Positions 13,116-25,505 of a stretch of 64,000 bases of DNA are shown here, piece after piece. The notes below the pieces were generated by a model, which was not told the DNA's origin, searched no databases, and worked only from the letters and a program-made list of their open reading frames with translations. The stretch spans positions 19,739,766-19,803,765 of the forward strand of contig NC_058197.1 in the NCBI RefSeq assembly GCF_907165205.1, given 5' to 3'. Positions within the stretch are counted from its first letter, which is position 1. The number at the start of each line of letters is the position of its first letter. Source of the stretch: Coccinella septempunctata (taxonomy: Eukaryota; Arthropoda; Insecta; Coleoptera; Coccinellidae). The position numbers and the translations under genes are program-made.

Positions 13116-16100
13116 TTCAATTTATTTATACCTCAATAAAGTTTGAACCAATAATTGTTCTCTGTTATTCGAAAATTTCCTCAGAAATTAGCTGAAAAGA
13201 ACTGAGATCCAACACGTGTTCTCTCCTCTGTCAAGGAAGAACTTTGAGACGTCAGCGTAGATGAAAATTAGATCGAACATCGAGCAAAAAAATTGAAGTT
13301 TGTACCTACACTCGTTTTTTCAACAGTCAACAATGGTAATGTACCAGGATATCGACGTAGTTTGAATTTTTTAACCGTCTTCTGTACATAGATGGGTACT
13401 CATTGAGATACATTAAGATCAGCTCTAAATAAACCTATTTTTATCGACCAAAGATATAAGTAGGTAATTATCGATCGAAAAAAATTGTTTATGGAATGAT
13501 AGAATGAGGATTTATAATTTGACACCTACATAAACCAGTTTTTTCCGCAATATACACAAAAATACCGGAATATTTTCGTATAGAGAAAATCGAGACTTTC
13601 ATACTTTCAATTTTCCATTCCTCGAACAATCGATGAAATATCGATCAGAAATCTGCAACTCATTTCCTATTCTCCTCGAGTTTAATTGGGTGAATTTTTA
13701 TAGATAACCCGTTCAGGAATGTATCGGAAGAGAACACATAATGACCATAAGAAAAGGTATCTATATTAATTGATAGAAGAAAGCTAGCATTAGCTCGGAA
13801 TACCCGAATAGAAATTAACGATATTTCTTCAGAAAATTTTGTCGAAATCAGGTATTAATTTGAATATTTCGGATGTTTGGAATTACGCAACGAAATTGTC
13901 AATTTGTGCTGAACTATGATCTTGTACTACATGAAGATGTGAAAGTTATACCTACACAAGAAAGATTTGAATTCAAAGTGATTCAGAAGATATTTAAATC
14001 TCTCTAATCCTTTAGAAAAGACTCTGTATACATCGATAGCTTAAAAACGTTGAAAAACTAAACTATATCGTTCTCCTTTCAAAATATAACATACAATATA
14101 TAGTATAAAAGAAAATGGGGCAGATATTTCGAAAACAAGTTTATATTTCAACGAAGTATAGTATATATAGGTAAAGATTAATGATTAACATGGAAAACAT
14201 CATTTCTTTCTTTGAAAACTACGAGACCTTCACTCAAACGAAAAAAAATGAGAAAAACTGGGTATATAGATACCAACCATTCCACCGAAAGATAAAGCAT
14301 GTTTGCTATCTTCAAGGCTTAATGTTTACACCTCCAATAAATTCGAATAACAATAGTCTTCAATCCAAAGGCAAGAATCTTTGCTTTCCCAATAGCAGTG
14401 GGTCAAGTTTGAATTAGATTGACAATAAGAGGATTCTTGAGTACGGTGTATCAACCATAAAAAAAGTCGATTGTTACCAGAAGACTACTTTAAGAACCAA
14501 TAAAATAATAGTTTTCATTTAGTCCCATGACTATGGTTTATAGTTCATCAAAGAAAAATAATTGGATTCGTTTATTGCCTCTGCGTTGTATCTAAGTAAT
14601 ATTTTTCTCTGAGCTATTGACGCAATATGCAATCATTGAGAGAAATGATTACTTCTGGGTTTATGCTACTAAAGATGAGGAAAATAATAGTCATTTTGTT
14701 AAACGAATCTAATCAAACTTACACACAGTCGATGCAAACATTAATTACAAGAGGTTAATTATAAGTATTAATACTGCGAATTTTGGTGTTTTCAACGTTT
14801 GAAATTGCAAATTTTGAAATACTTTTATGGTTGTTGAACAAAACAGATGGTGTTTCATTTGAGTTTTTATTAGGTACACTGTGACCTAAAAAATAACGGG
14901 TTCATTTGGGGATTTTCTTCTCGAAATAAGTCCAAAGACCATTTTGCCCTGAAATCGATGAATTCGGAGATGGAGACTTTAATGCTTGGCCAAGCGCGAA
15001 ACATACAAGGTTACTATGTTTTATTTAACGCGTTATTTTCGAATTTCTTCCAGTTTCCAAGCTGGACTATTGGATGTATTAATTACAGATTGCCGTGCTA
15101 TCGAATTCCTTGTTTTTCGACGTATTAAAATGTCAAATTACGAGCGATATTACGAGCGAATATAAATTATAGGCGGACATTTGGATCTGAATATTAGAAG
15201 GCTTTCAATGGACCAAAAAATTTATTATCAAATCGATAAGGACTTTCCTTCTTGAAACTGACCCAAAAAATCTATTTTCTACACGAAAAATGTGTATTTG
15301 AGAGTCTAGATTTGAAGGATTGACGCTTTGGAAACTGTTCATCATGTTTCAAGCATTTTTTTTTTAACTTGTCGAGTTTTCGTGTTGAAGTATTGAGGTT
15401 ATTGAATTCAGTGTTTTCTGCAAGTTCAATATATGAAATTTCAAGGAATCAATCGTTGAATATATAAGTATTTTCGAAAAAACAGTTCAAGATAACTTTT
15501 ATATAGCTGATTATAAAGAAAGCACAAGTTTTAATCAATTTGCTGTGAGATAATTCAAAAATAACCCATGAAAATTCTTCTCCGTGGAAAATAATAAAAG
15601 AATTATGTAGGCAACGAAGTTTATGGGTATTTAAGAGCTTAAATTTGGAGGTTCAATGTCTGGAGACACCTAGAGAGAAATTAAAACGGATTTTGTTCAA
15701 GTTTTCCAAAATATCGATGTGTTTTCAAGTTAAATTAGACGGTTTTATAGATTCTTTGAACAAATTCGAACCATTTTCGGTCTTTTTTCGAAAAAAAAAA
15801 CTTGGATCGTCAAAATCAGAATCCACCGTAAGAAAAAAGTTAATATTCCCCTTAATGATAATGATGATACTCATCATGGTCGATATAAGATTGACCAAGC
15901 GTTGAACAAGTCTAGTCGTCACTTGGTATTCGAAGTAGAAAGTGGTACCAGATCGAGGTTCTGTGCGGTTGACTCCAGAGTCGATAAGTGTTTTGTTTTT
16001 CGGTGGATTTCGGGAAAATTTGAAAGGTTAGTGGACCGAAATTTGACGCATAGGCACACGAAAAATTTTGATTTTCTTTCGAAAAATTTATCGTAAAAAA

Positions 16101-17000
16101 ACGTTTAAATTATTTGACAAATTAATAATTTATTGAAACTTCCTCACCTATTTAATCAACCACCCTGAAATTTTAACAATGAAATACCTGATCCTTTGGA
16201 TTTTCATTACACTTCAATTTAAGATTTTAATTCTCAATGTTAACTCTTTATTTCAAAAAAAATATGAACGATGAAGATTTCATTCATTTATGGAAAACTT
16301 ACAGTAGATTCAAATTTTTTCAAATAATCCAGGCTCGTAGATTATGTAAGTTTAGGCAAATATGAAGTGACGTCTTTTTTACTCAGCAAAAAACTGCCAA
16401 AATACCCAAACATTTGCACTTTTTGCAATATCTACTAACCAAGAATTTCTATGAACGTCAATAGACTAGAGATTATAAGAGACATGTAGGGAAAAAACTT
16501 GGTCCTTCTTAAGACCTAGGAAAAAGTTTCTTTGCATTTACTCCTTCGACAAATACCATCTTCACTGGTAGCTTCAACCACCCATTTCAAGACCATATTT
16601 GCCGCAAGAAATGCTGCTCTGGTCCGCCGAAACCAGAACTTGTGAAACAATCTCTTACATAATTGACCGTCAGAGGTCTTATACTTTCAAATCTCGAGAA
16701 AGAAAGCATAACAGAAGATATTATGTACATGTTTAAAGCGCCGAAATTCTCTTGAAACAATTAATTCACTTCCTCAAGCGATTACTCGTTTTTTTCCAAC
16801 GATCAGGACGTAGAAAACAGTTCTTGATTTATTCATATAAGCTCCGAGATCACAATAAATGATCATTGTCGAAACCGGAAACGTTTAGGTTGGGTAGAAC
16901 TCCGTTAGGTGAAAGGAAATTCGACGCAAAATGATTAAACATTTTTTCCCCCTCAATTTCAAATAATCCAGTTTCGGTTGGCCCTACTGACACCTGTCAT
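13116..17000. other. Intergenic, FAR3 to FAR4
   Basis: About 3.9 kb of AT-rich sequence. The few short open frames (for example 14181-14417 and 15645-15905) lack coding character and recognisable motifs. I see no gene here. Confidence 0.5.
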
Positions 17001-17008
17001 TCTCCGGA

Positions 17009-17050
17009 CCAATCAGACTTCAATATCGGATCCTGGAGCGTCCCTATTGG
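17009..17050 (+). promoter_or_regulatory. CCAAT-box pair upstream of FAR4
   Basis: CCAAT at 17009-17013 and the inverted form ATTGG at 17046-17050 lie in a locally GC-richer block 220-260 bases before the FAR4 ATG. This is a plausible proximal promoter. A strong acceptor just before the coding start (ttcttcag, about 17257) suggests a spliced 5'UTR. Confidence 0.35.
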
Positions 17051-17268
17051 CCCACAGATGACATTTCAGCAGGTTCGCCAACACTAAATGATCCTAACCA
17101 TGTCGAAACGTTTACCTTTTGAACTTAGCGTCGTGTGAACGTTTTTTTTTTTTGGTATTTACTTCGAACTAATGCGTGAATCTCGTGTTTGTGCGTAAAC
17201 TTTTTAACGGTTAATCATTAGGGCGATTATCAAGAGAAATTTCTCTTTTTCTTCAGGACAACAGCGAG

Positions 17269-20200
17269 ATGACAAAGCCTGCCGATATAGAAAAAATGCC
17301 GGACCGCATAGCGGAGATGTTTACCGGGAAGACAGTCTTCATAACAGGAGGATCTGGTTTTCTTGGGAAAGTCCTGATAGAGAAGTTGCTGAGATGTTGC
17401 GGCGGGGTCAAGAAGATCTACATCCTCATCAGGAACAAGAAGGGCAAGACGCCGAATGAGAGGATTCAAGACATCTTCAACAATGCTGTGAGTAGCAACA
17501 TCCTTTGTTTATATTGTTTTTCTGTGTGGAATGCAGTACCAGAAAAAACAATAAATTCATTTGCGATGACCGCATCATTCGGATCTCCATCAAAGACGTT
17601 AGAAGTAAAACTATACGCAGGTTGTGAAAGGTTTTTTAATGTCAAGTTTATTACCTACACGAACGCGGGTTTACGTAATAACGTAAAGCGGAGAATTTGG
17701 GCTAAAATTTCGGAGAAAACTAGGTCGTTTCACTCGATGAGATGTACAAGGTGCGTGAAATAAGATATGGACGCATATATGTTATGGTTATAATGGGAAT
17801 CCATAAAATTCTTCATCGTTGATGATGATGACATATTAGTTTGGTCATCCTTGAATTTGAAGCTCTGGGAAAGTTGAAGATTCATAATTAGTTTGAGCAA
17901 AACAAACCCTAATAAAGATAGCCCGTTGATGCAAAACGATCATTTAATTGATATCATCTTTCTGGAAATTTTTCTATAATCACAGTGCGAGTAATTTTTC
18001 TCTCATTAAAACTAACCGTAGATGGATATGTGATACATATTCTGAAGGAGCAACTCTTCTACTTAAAAATCTGAAGATTTTATGGAGCTCGATGTAGCCG
18101 TTCGGTCTTGACAATCATTTAAGTGATTCCATCTTTTGGAAATTTTTCGATAGTCACCGTGCGAGTAATTTTTCTCTCAATAAAAATAACCGTATATGGA
18201 AATATGATACATATTCTTAAAGAGCAACTCCTCTAGTTAAAAATCTGAAGAATTTATAGAGCTCGATGCAGCCGTTAAGTCTTGACAATCATTTAAGTGA
18301 TTCCATCTTTTTGGACATTTTTCTAAAGTCACCGTGCGAGTAATTTTTCTCTCAATAAAAATAACTGTAGATGGAAATGTGATACATATTCTGAAAGAGC
18401 AACCCTCCTAGTTATAAATCTGTAAATTTTATAGAGCTCGATGCAGCCGTTAAGTCTTGACAATCATTTAAGTGATTCCATCTTTTTGGACATTTTTCTA
18501 AAGTCACCGTGCGAGTAATTTTTCTCTCAATAAAAATAACTGTAGATGCAAATGTGATACATATTCTGAAAGAGCATCTCTTCTAGTTGAAAATCTGAAG
18601 AATTTATAGAGCTCGATGCAGTTGTTCGGTCTTGACGATCATTTAAGTGATTCCATCTTTTTTGAAATTTTTCGATAGTCACCATTTAGGATACCTGGAT
18701 ACATTTCAATACTATTCATTCACACCCTATGTACAGGATGAATCGAAAATACCGAGCAATCATTCTAGGGGTGGTAAAAACTCATCAACGCCATTTTTTC
18801 CAGTTGTTCGATACCTTGAGGGCCAAGAATCCAGATGCGTTCCAGAAATGCCAAGCGATAGCTGGCGACGTGACAGAAGTCGACCTTGGCATCTCCTCCG
18901 AGGACAGGAAGACTCTGCAAGAAGAAGTCGAGTTCTTCTATCACTCAGCTGCGACCACCAGGTTCGACGATACCATGAAGTACGCCGTTACCATGAACAC
19001 CAGGGGTACCAAATTCGCCCTGGATCTGGCCCATCAGTGCAAGAAGTTGAAGGTAATTTTCACCAGAATTGAATATGGGTAAAACAAGCGATTTTTTTCG
19101 GTAAAAGGCTTTAGGATATACCTTTTGAAAGACATTCAATATTTCCATGTAATTTGACGCATTGAGGTACCCAGTTTAGCGATGTCCGATCGGAAAATGT
19201 TATGAGCGAAACCATTATTGTTAATAAACCGTCAAGGTTAGGTCAGGTACGCCAGCCAGTTCATTTCTTACGCAAGGTAGCTGATTATTGGTCTGCTCAA
19301 CGTTGCAAAAGACTACCATTCATCTAACCTTCCAGCGTTTAAAGTCGCCAGACATAACAACCAGTAACTCTGCATCGAAAACATTCGAGATTCTAAGAAC
19401 TGGGTTCCAAGGAGAAACAAAATATGGTCTGAGAGAAAGTTAATCAAAGATTCTTCAGTCAGAGAATCTCATCCATCAAAAAGAGTGTTGAAACGCATTC
19501 AAGACCAAAATTAGATTGGAAAAGACCCACGAAATCCAACCCTTACAAACATTAATCAAACCTGGGTCTCTGAAAACATTGAAAAAAAACCCAAATTAAC
19601 CTCAAGTATTTCCCTCAGTGCTTCATCCACGTATCCACCGCCTATGTTAACCCTCTCCAAGACGTCCTCGATGAGAAATACTACCCCCCGCCAGCAAACC
19701 CCTACGAGGTCCTCAACAGCATCAACTGGATCAAAGAAGACGCAATGGGAAACTTCACCAAACAGTAAACAACCTCTAAATCCACCCAAATTCAAAATTT
19801 CTCAAAAACCGTTTTTCGCAGACTTCTTGGGGACATCCCCAACACTTACACCTTCACCAAGGCCCTTGCCGAGGCTCTAGTCTACGACCAGATGGAGAAA
19901 CTACCCGCTATAGTGGTCAGACCATCAGTTGGTAAGTGAGAGGTGCCTCAAGGCCCATTTCTAAGCCCCTCAAATTCACCGAAACGTTTTTGTAGTTATC
20001 CCAATTTACAAGGATCCCTTGCCCGGGTGGTGCAACAATTTGCAAGGCCCAATGGGTCTGTTCGTGGGAGCTGGTAAGGGCATCATCAGGAGCATGTACA
20101 TGGACAGCAAATCTTACGCTGATATGGTCCCGGCTGACATTTGCGTCAACGGTATGCTTTGCGCCACTTGGTACCACGTCAACGTTGAGAAGTAAGTCTG

Positions 20201-21149
20201 ATGGTTGCCAAGATTTTCCCAATTTTACCCAATTGTTTGTTTCAGGAAACAACGCTTCTTCAACCTGACCAGTACCTCGGACTATCAGTTCTCCTGGGAG
20301 GAGATCATAGAGATGGGTAAAAAGATCGTGTATACCAGGATGCCCTTCAACCAATGCGTCTGGTACCCCGGAGGCTCCATGAAGAAGTCTAGGATACACC
20401 ACGCCATCTGTTTCTACCTGTTCCAGATCATCCCAGCACTATTCATTGATCTTCTCCTGCTCATTTTAGGTTATAAACCAGTGTGAGTACAACTTTATCC
20501 CTCGAAATACTGACACTCATCAATACCCATCGGAAAAACGCAATTTTCATCCAAATTTAGAACTTTTCCGACCCAAGAATGGACCCCTGCGGGACACCAT
20601 TCAAGGTTAACCGTGAATAATCCGAAATTTCGGTGGGTCTTTCTCGAGAACCTTGCGTAAACACCAAATTAGTCGATCTAAATTATCGTCACCTTGTTTT
20701 TCTTCACTAATAGTCATCCGTATCAATTTTTTTTACTTTTTAGATTGTATGGGATCCAGAGGAGGATAGAGAAAGGACAGGAGATGTTCGAATATTACAC
20801 TTCAAGGGCGTGGAACTTCACGAATGACAAGATGAAGATAGCCAGGGATTTGATGAATAAAAGGGAGAGGTCAACTTATATCCTGGACGGGGAGGGGTTG
20901 GATCTCATGGATTATTTTGAGCAGTGTATACACACCGTGAGGTTGACGATCTTGAAGGAAACCGATGATATGTTACCAGCAGCCAGGAGGAACATGAAGA
21001 TGTTAGTATAAATTGTATACTATTGTATTGGATGTTTTATAATAAATTTTTTTTTCAGACTTTGGGCATTGGATAAGATCTGTAAAGGTCTGTTCTTCTA
21101 CTTCCTCTTCTTGTACACATATAGAGGACTGTCAGCGTTAATTCACTGA
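17269..21149 (+). CDS. Fatty acyl-CoA reductase 4 (FAR)
   Basis: Fourth FAR of the array and the most diverged. Eight exons: 17269-17487, 18804-19052, 19619-19764, 19822-19931, 19996-20191, 20246-20482, 20744-21001, 21059-21149; 501 residues. NADP motif TGGSGFLGK; active site YTFTK in exon 4; FAR_C domain with CVWYPGGS in exon 6 and a hydrophobic C-terminus. The phase pattern is the same as in FAR2 and FAR3, but exon lengths differ slightly (249, 196 and 91 nt replace 252, 193 and 94). The 1.3 kb first intron is filled by a 175-bp tandem repeat, and the gene is separated from FAR3 by 4 kb. Both fit an older duplicate, with FAR1-3 the more recent copies. AATAAA near 21409. Confidence 0.92.
17930..18683. 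repeat. 175-bp tandem repeat, about 4.3 copies
   Basis: The landmark gtgcgagtaatttttctctc recurs at 17985, 18159, 18334 and 18509 (spacing 174, 175, 175). A fifth partial unit breaks at 'gatagtcacc' near 18682. Copies share 'gagctcgatg', 'cagccgtt', 'tcttgacaatcatttaagtg' and 'gtgatacatattctgaa'. The first copy is the most diverged. The array lies entirely within FAR4 intron 1 and looks like a small satellite or minisatellite. Confidence 0.92.
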
Positions 21150-22776
21150 TTTTCAGAAGATGATGTGTTTTTTTTATTTTATGTTCAAATGTTGAGTTAT
21201 TTTTTATCATTTGCTCAAGCCTGTTATACATTTACGTTTAAGTATTGTGTATTTTTAAGAGAGGAGAGTGTACCTTATATTTTATATTAAAAAAGACTTA
21301 AACAAGTGTTCTCACAGTTACTTATTTACCCTTGTGTTGTTTTAAACTGCAAATGATAATATTTACTCATTGGATATCAATTTTTAGAGTTTTCTGTTGT
21401 TTTGTTCTAATAAAATTTATGTCTTTTGCCAGAGAAATATGTGAGTTTTGTGTTCAATAAATAGTTTCTAACTGTGAATCTGGTTTCATTTTACAAACTT
21501 TTCTCTTGACCCATTTTAGTTGTATAACAAAACCCACAAACATTCGGAAATGAAGGAATTGTGTCCAACTGTATACTCATGACAAATTTCATCGATTCGA
21601 AACAAAGCAAGATGCATAATTCACCTCGATTGCAAAATGTACATACATAGCCGAATAAAAGCATCATTTATAGATTCAAATGTTGTTTTTCGCATATATT
21701 TATTTCACATGCAGGTTTCTCAAACTGTCGACTGTTTTCAGATGAAAATATTTGCTATTGAATAATGCGAACAATGGGGACAACATGTATTAATGTAAAG
21801 AGGAAAAATCCACCCAAAAACAATATTGTTTATGTTTTCAAGCGACTGTATATGAGGGGAACTAGGAAGATATGCTTCCTTTTATTTAATTAATCATTTC
21901 AAATGAAATACTTACTGAAAAAAAAAGAAATAATATGGAATTACTATTATATATTGAAATTTTAATGAATTACGAGAATTTACGTTAAAATTCTGAGGAT
22001 ACACAAATTTCATTCAAATAGAACAAGAAATTGAGTTAATATATGCTCGCTCAATTTGGGGAATGACCTTAAAGGTCCCAAATATGTTCCATTTGAATAA
22101 AATTAGCAGAGTCTGACCTACAAAGTCTATCGCACAGATAAATCGATATAAGTTCGTTAAAAAATGAGTCACAATTTCCATTATTTCCATCGAAAATACA
22201 CAGGCTATAACAATCTGAGAAAACTGTGAAGTTGACAATGAATTTTCATTTAACCTGGTCAACTAGCAATAAAGATCTTGGTTGAGTAAAAAAATTAAGA
22301 ACATCATTTTTCTTCGATCATTAAATTCCTGAGAGATCAAAATCAAAGAATGTATCGTTGAATTCTACAAGTTTAATCCTAGTTGGTAGCTCATTTTTCA
22401 AAACATGCTCACGTAGTTTTTAAAAACTGCATAGACTTCACCATACCGAAAATCCAGTAGATAAAAAACACAATCAATTTTACCGGCCCTTATCTGTCAA
22501 CCTTCTTGAACGAAAACTATTAAGTAGCGGTGCGATAAAATTGTAAAATTATTGCACAAACATTAGGTTTATCAAAAATGTCGCAGTCGTTTTCCAACGC
22601 TGAACTGCATCGTATGTGAGAATAAATTTCGGACATTCTGTATATCTGTATAGGTCAAGTAATTGAAAACAATTAAAATATACGATTGTTCCATTGTTTT
22701 TTCACTGGTATGTAGAACGGATTTTTTTTTAAATAGGCTACACCTTCGGTCCTCAACTCTTCATTCCACAAGCGCA
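21150..22776. other. Intergenic, FAR4 to ELOVL
   Basis: FAR4 3'UTR with poly(A) signals near 21409 and 21454, then AT-rich spacer with no recognised gene. Confidence 0.5.
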
Positions 22777-24185
22777 ATGGTTGAAGTCATAGGCAGTGTC
22801 CAACATCTGTACAAATACGCTGTGGATGATCTGGCGGGTAAGTTCCTAAGCAAAATTCTATTCTGAAACTGCCTTTCTTGAAGATTTTCAAATTTTTAAG
22901 CAATCGCATGTTTCGAGCTTTTTAACACTCCTCAGGTGAAACATATAAAATAATCACGTTTCCAATGGAAACGATTCTCATTTTATTCGGGATGTTTTTG
23001 GGTCATCCATTATTACAATATTCCAAAATAAACGACGAAAATTTCAGGTAATTTCTTCGAATATCCATTCATAGAAATGAATGGGTCATCGAACAGATCC
23101 TTGGGGAACTCCTTCTTCTCTAATTCAATCCTTCTTCCGTAGATTTGAGAACAAACGATTACTTGTTCGCTGCATCGCCATGGAGACCTATAGGAATCTT
23201 CCTTATTTATCTTCTGGTAGTGAAGAAGATACTACCAGATTTCATGAGGAAGAGGGAGGCAATGAAAATCGACTCTCTGATCCTCTTTTACAACTTCACC
23301 CAGATCACTTTCAATGGATACCTGTTGTACAAGGTGAGTCATAAACGATATACGATTGTATTCAACATACTACATTTTTTTCTAGGTTATTCCGTTGACA
23401 TTCAAAATGTCACCATTCTGTTCCCCAGTTGATTATTCGGATAATCCAGATTCGAGGCTTCAACTGGACCTGTGCTACCTCTACTACATACTTAAGATAT
23501 ACGATTTGTTGGACACTGTAAGTGTATAGGACTTTGTCTTCAGTTCGAAATGTAATCGTGGTTCTCTTAGGTTTTCTTCATTCTGAGAAAGAAGGATAGG
23601 CAAGTTACCTTCCTCCATATTTACCACCATGGGATGATGGTCACTTTTCCATGGCTGGCACTCAGATACGTGCCTGGTGGTAACACTTTGTTCGTAGGGG
23701 TTTGCAACACCATCGTCCACATCGTTATGTACTTTTACTATGGGGTCTCTTTATGGAATTCTGGTACTAAGAAAAGTCTTTGGTGGAAGAAGCATCTGAC
23801 TCAGTTACAACTGGTAGGTATACTATACTTGGTCCAGGTTTGGAATTCAAAATATAAAGGAACAAGTCTGCAGGAACCTGCAGAGTAGAGGTTCACTTTT
23901 AAGCTAACAGATGGTGCTGGCGGAGAGAATATCTCTGAACCATCCAACAGTCTGTCGATGGATTTTTTCTAGTAATCGATCTTGTTTCCACAGATTCAAT
24001 TCGTCCTGCTTACGGTCATGGCTTTTAGCGTGGTTTTCCATCCCAACTGTAGCTTTCCAAAGGCTCTGACTGCGGTAGGGTTAGCACAGAATCTTTATAT
24101 CACATATCTTTTCGGCACGTTTTACTACAAGACGTATATCGTCCCCTCAAAAATGACACATGTTGAAGACAAGAAGATAGACTGA
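22777..24185 (+). CDS. Very-long-chain fatty acid elongase (ELOVL)
   Basis: ELO-family condensing enzyme (3-ketoacyl-CoA synthase) of the ER membrane; adds two carbons from malonyl-CoA to a long acyl-CoA. Exons: 22777-22837, 23143-23333, 23386-23517, 23571-23813, 23994-24185; 272 residues, the normal length. Family boxes in order: KIYDLLDT (the usual KxxExxDT, here with Asp replacing Glu), HIYHH (HxxHH, the catalytic histidine box), NTIVHIVMYFYY, and TQLQLIQF. Several hydrophobic segments fit a multi-pass membrane protein. The last four residues are KKID, a dilysine ER-retrieval signal. Placed just downstream of four FARs on the same strand, it could supply their acyl-CoA substrate; that link is an inference. 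Confidence 0.93.
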
Positions 24186-24729
24186 GCGTCACATTTTTTT
24201 CAGTGATATATAGGTTAATTAGGTTTTTGTTTATTATTATCGAGAGATTATTATGTTTGTAGTTGGATTATGTGACTTTAAAAACTGATTTCAATGAAAT
24301 TAAAAGTATTTATTTTATATGACTTGCTTTATTTTGATATCGAATGACTCAAAACTTTCATTCAGTAGTTTCCTGTTGCAAACAGATATAAAATAGGATA
24401 AGTAGAGCTTCAAGTTTGAAAATTTAAAGGAATAAGGTCAAAATGTTATTATGTCATCTTAAAAACAACTCTCAATGATTCATTCACAAAACCCCTCTGC
24501 TTGCCTACGTCTCCGCCACTGCCATTTTTATACATTCTATTCTGAATTGGGTATGCAACACATCATACTGACAATTAGTTGAGATAACCTCCCATAGATC
24601 GCGTCACAGCTACCTGAGCTGTCAAACCACTTAACCTCCAAATTTTCAGTTTGTTTTGTTTGTGGAAAAAGAAAGTAAAGTTGTCTTTTTTGCTGTAAAC
24701 GACGATAAACGCTAGAAAAATTCGAGAAA
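24186..24729. other. Spacer, ELOVL to MBD2/3
   Basis: ELOVL 3'UTR (ATTAAA near 24299) and MBD2/3 upstream region. No other feature seen. Confidence 0.5.
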
Positions 24730-25388
24730 ATGAACGGCATCTTGGATAGGAGCAAATACGAATATGGAAATCAAAGTAAAAGGTGGCAGAGGGAAGATGT
24801 TCTTCGTAAAACCGGAATGTCGGTCGGTAAAGTGGACGTTATGTACTACAACAGGACTATGAGAAACGACGCTTCCCTAGTGCCCCCGATAAGACAGACA
24901 GCCTCGATATTCAAGCAACCTGTGACCATCCACAAGACGCAGGAGAGCAAAGTGAAGTCTGATTTCAAAAATGGTAACCAGGAGAAGCCGAAACAACTCA
25001 TGTGGGAGAAAAGGTAAATTATTGAAATTTTCCCAATTTCTAGTTTCGTCAACAACGAAATATTTTCAGACTGGAAGGTATGAGAGCCTGTGATATAGAC
25101 GGAACAGAGTTCGTCACTATGGACCTTCTTAAAGGCCTGAAACCGGTAGGTCCAAACGTATCAGAAGAAACAATGATACAGAGTGTTGCTACAGCTTTAC
25201 ACGTATCCGCCCAACCAGTTACTGGACAAAGTGGTCCCAAAGTCCTCTTAGAGAAGGATCCCGGAGCCTACATAGACCCTAAACAACCCCTAGTTCAAGC
25301 CGTTAGTATAACGGACGAAGATATCAAAAGACAGGAAGAAAAAGTTATTGAAGCTAGAAGAAAGTTACAAGAAGCTCTGAAAATGTGA
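24730..25388 (+). CDS. MBD2/3: Methyl-CpG-binding domain protein 2/3, shortened MBD
   Basis: Subunit of the NuRD/Mi-2 chromatin-remodelling complex. Two exons, 24730-25013 and 25070-25388, 200 residues. Recognised by DASLVPPIRQTASIFKQPVT and KVKSDFKNGNQEKPKQLMWE, typical of the MBD2/3 p55-binding region, and by a C-terminal coiled coil (EDIKRQEEKVIEARRKLQEA) that pairs with p66 in this family. The N-terminus has only the first half of the MBD (KRWQREDVLRKTGMSVGKVD, then VMYYN), then jumps directly to the MBD2/3 domain. The second half, which in the family includes KKFRSKPQLARYLG, is missing from this contiguous exon. Drosophila makes a similar protein by skipping an exon; here I see no alternative exon nearby. 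Convergent with the next gene; AATAAA near 25465. Confidence 0.88.
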
Positions 25389-25505
25389 ATTTGTATGTTT
25401 TCAAACTGTATGCGTGTATATATTTATTTCGTGTTGACTTTTATGGAGTAGTGGATATGGTTTTAATAAATAATCGCTTTTTGTGTAAAATTAACTTTAT
25501 TTTGT

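Noticed and set aside
14181..14417. 78-residue open frame between FAR3 and FAR4
   Set aside because: AT-rich chance frame with no motif or conserved character.
22936..23047. Hydrophobic open segment between ELOVL exons 1 and 2 with good splice sites
   Set aside because: Including it shifts the frame of the next exon; skipping it joins exon 1 (phase 1) to exon 2 correctly. It could be a rare isoform exon only.
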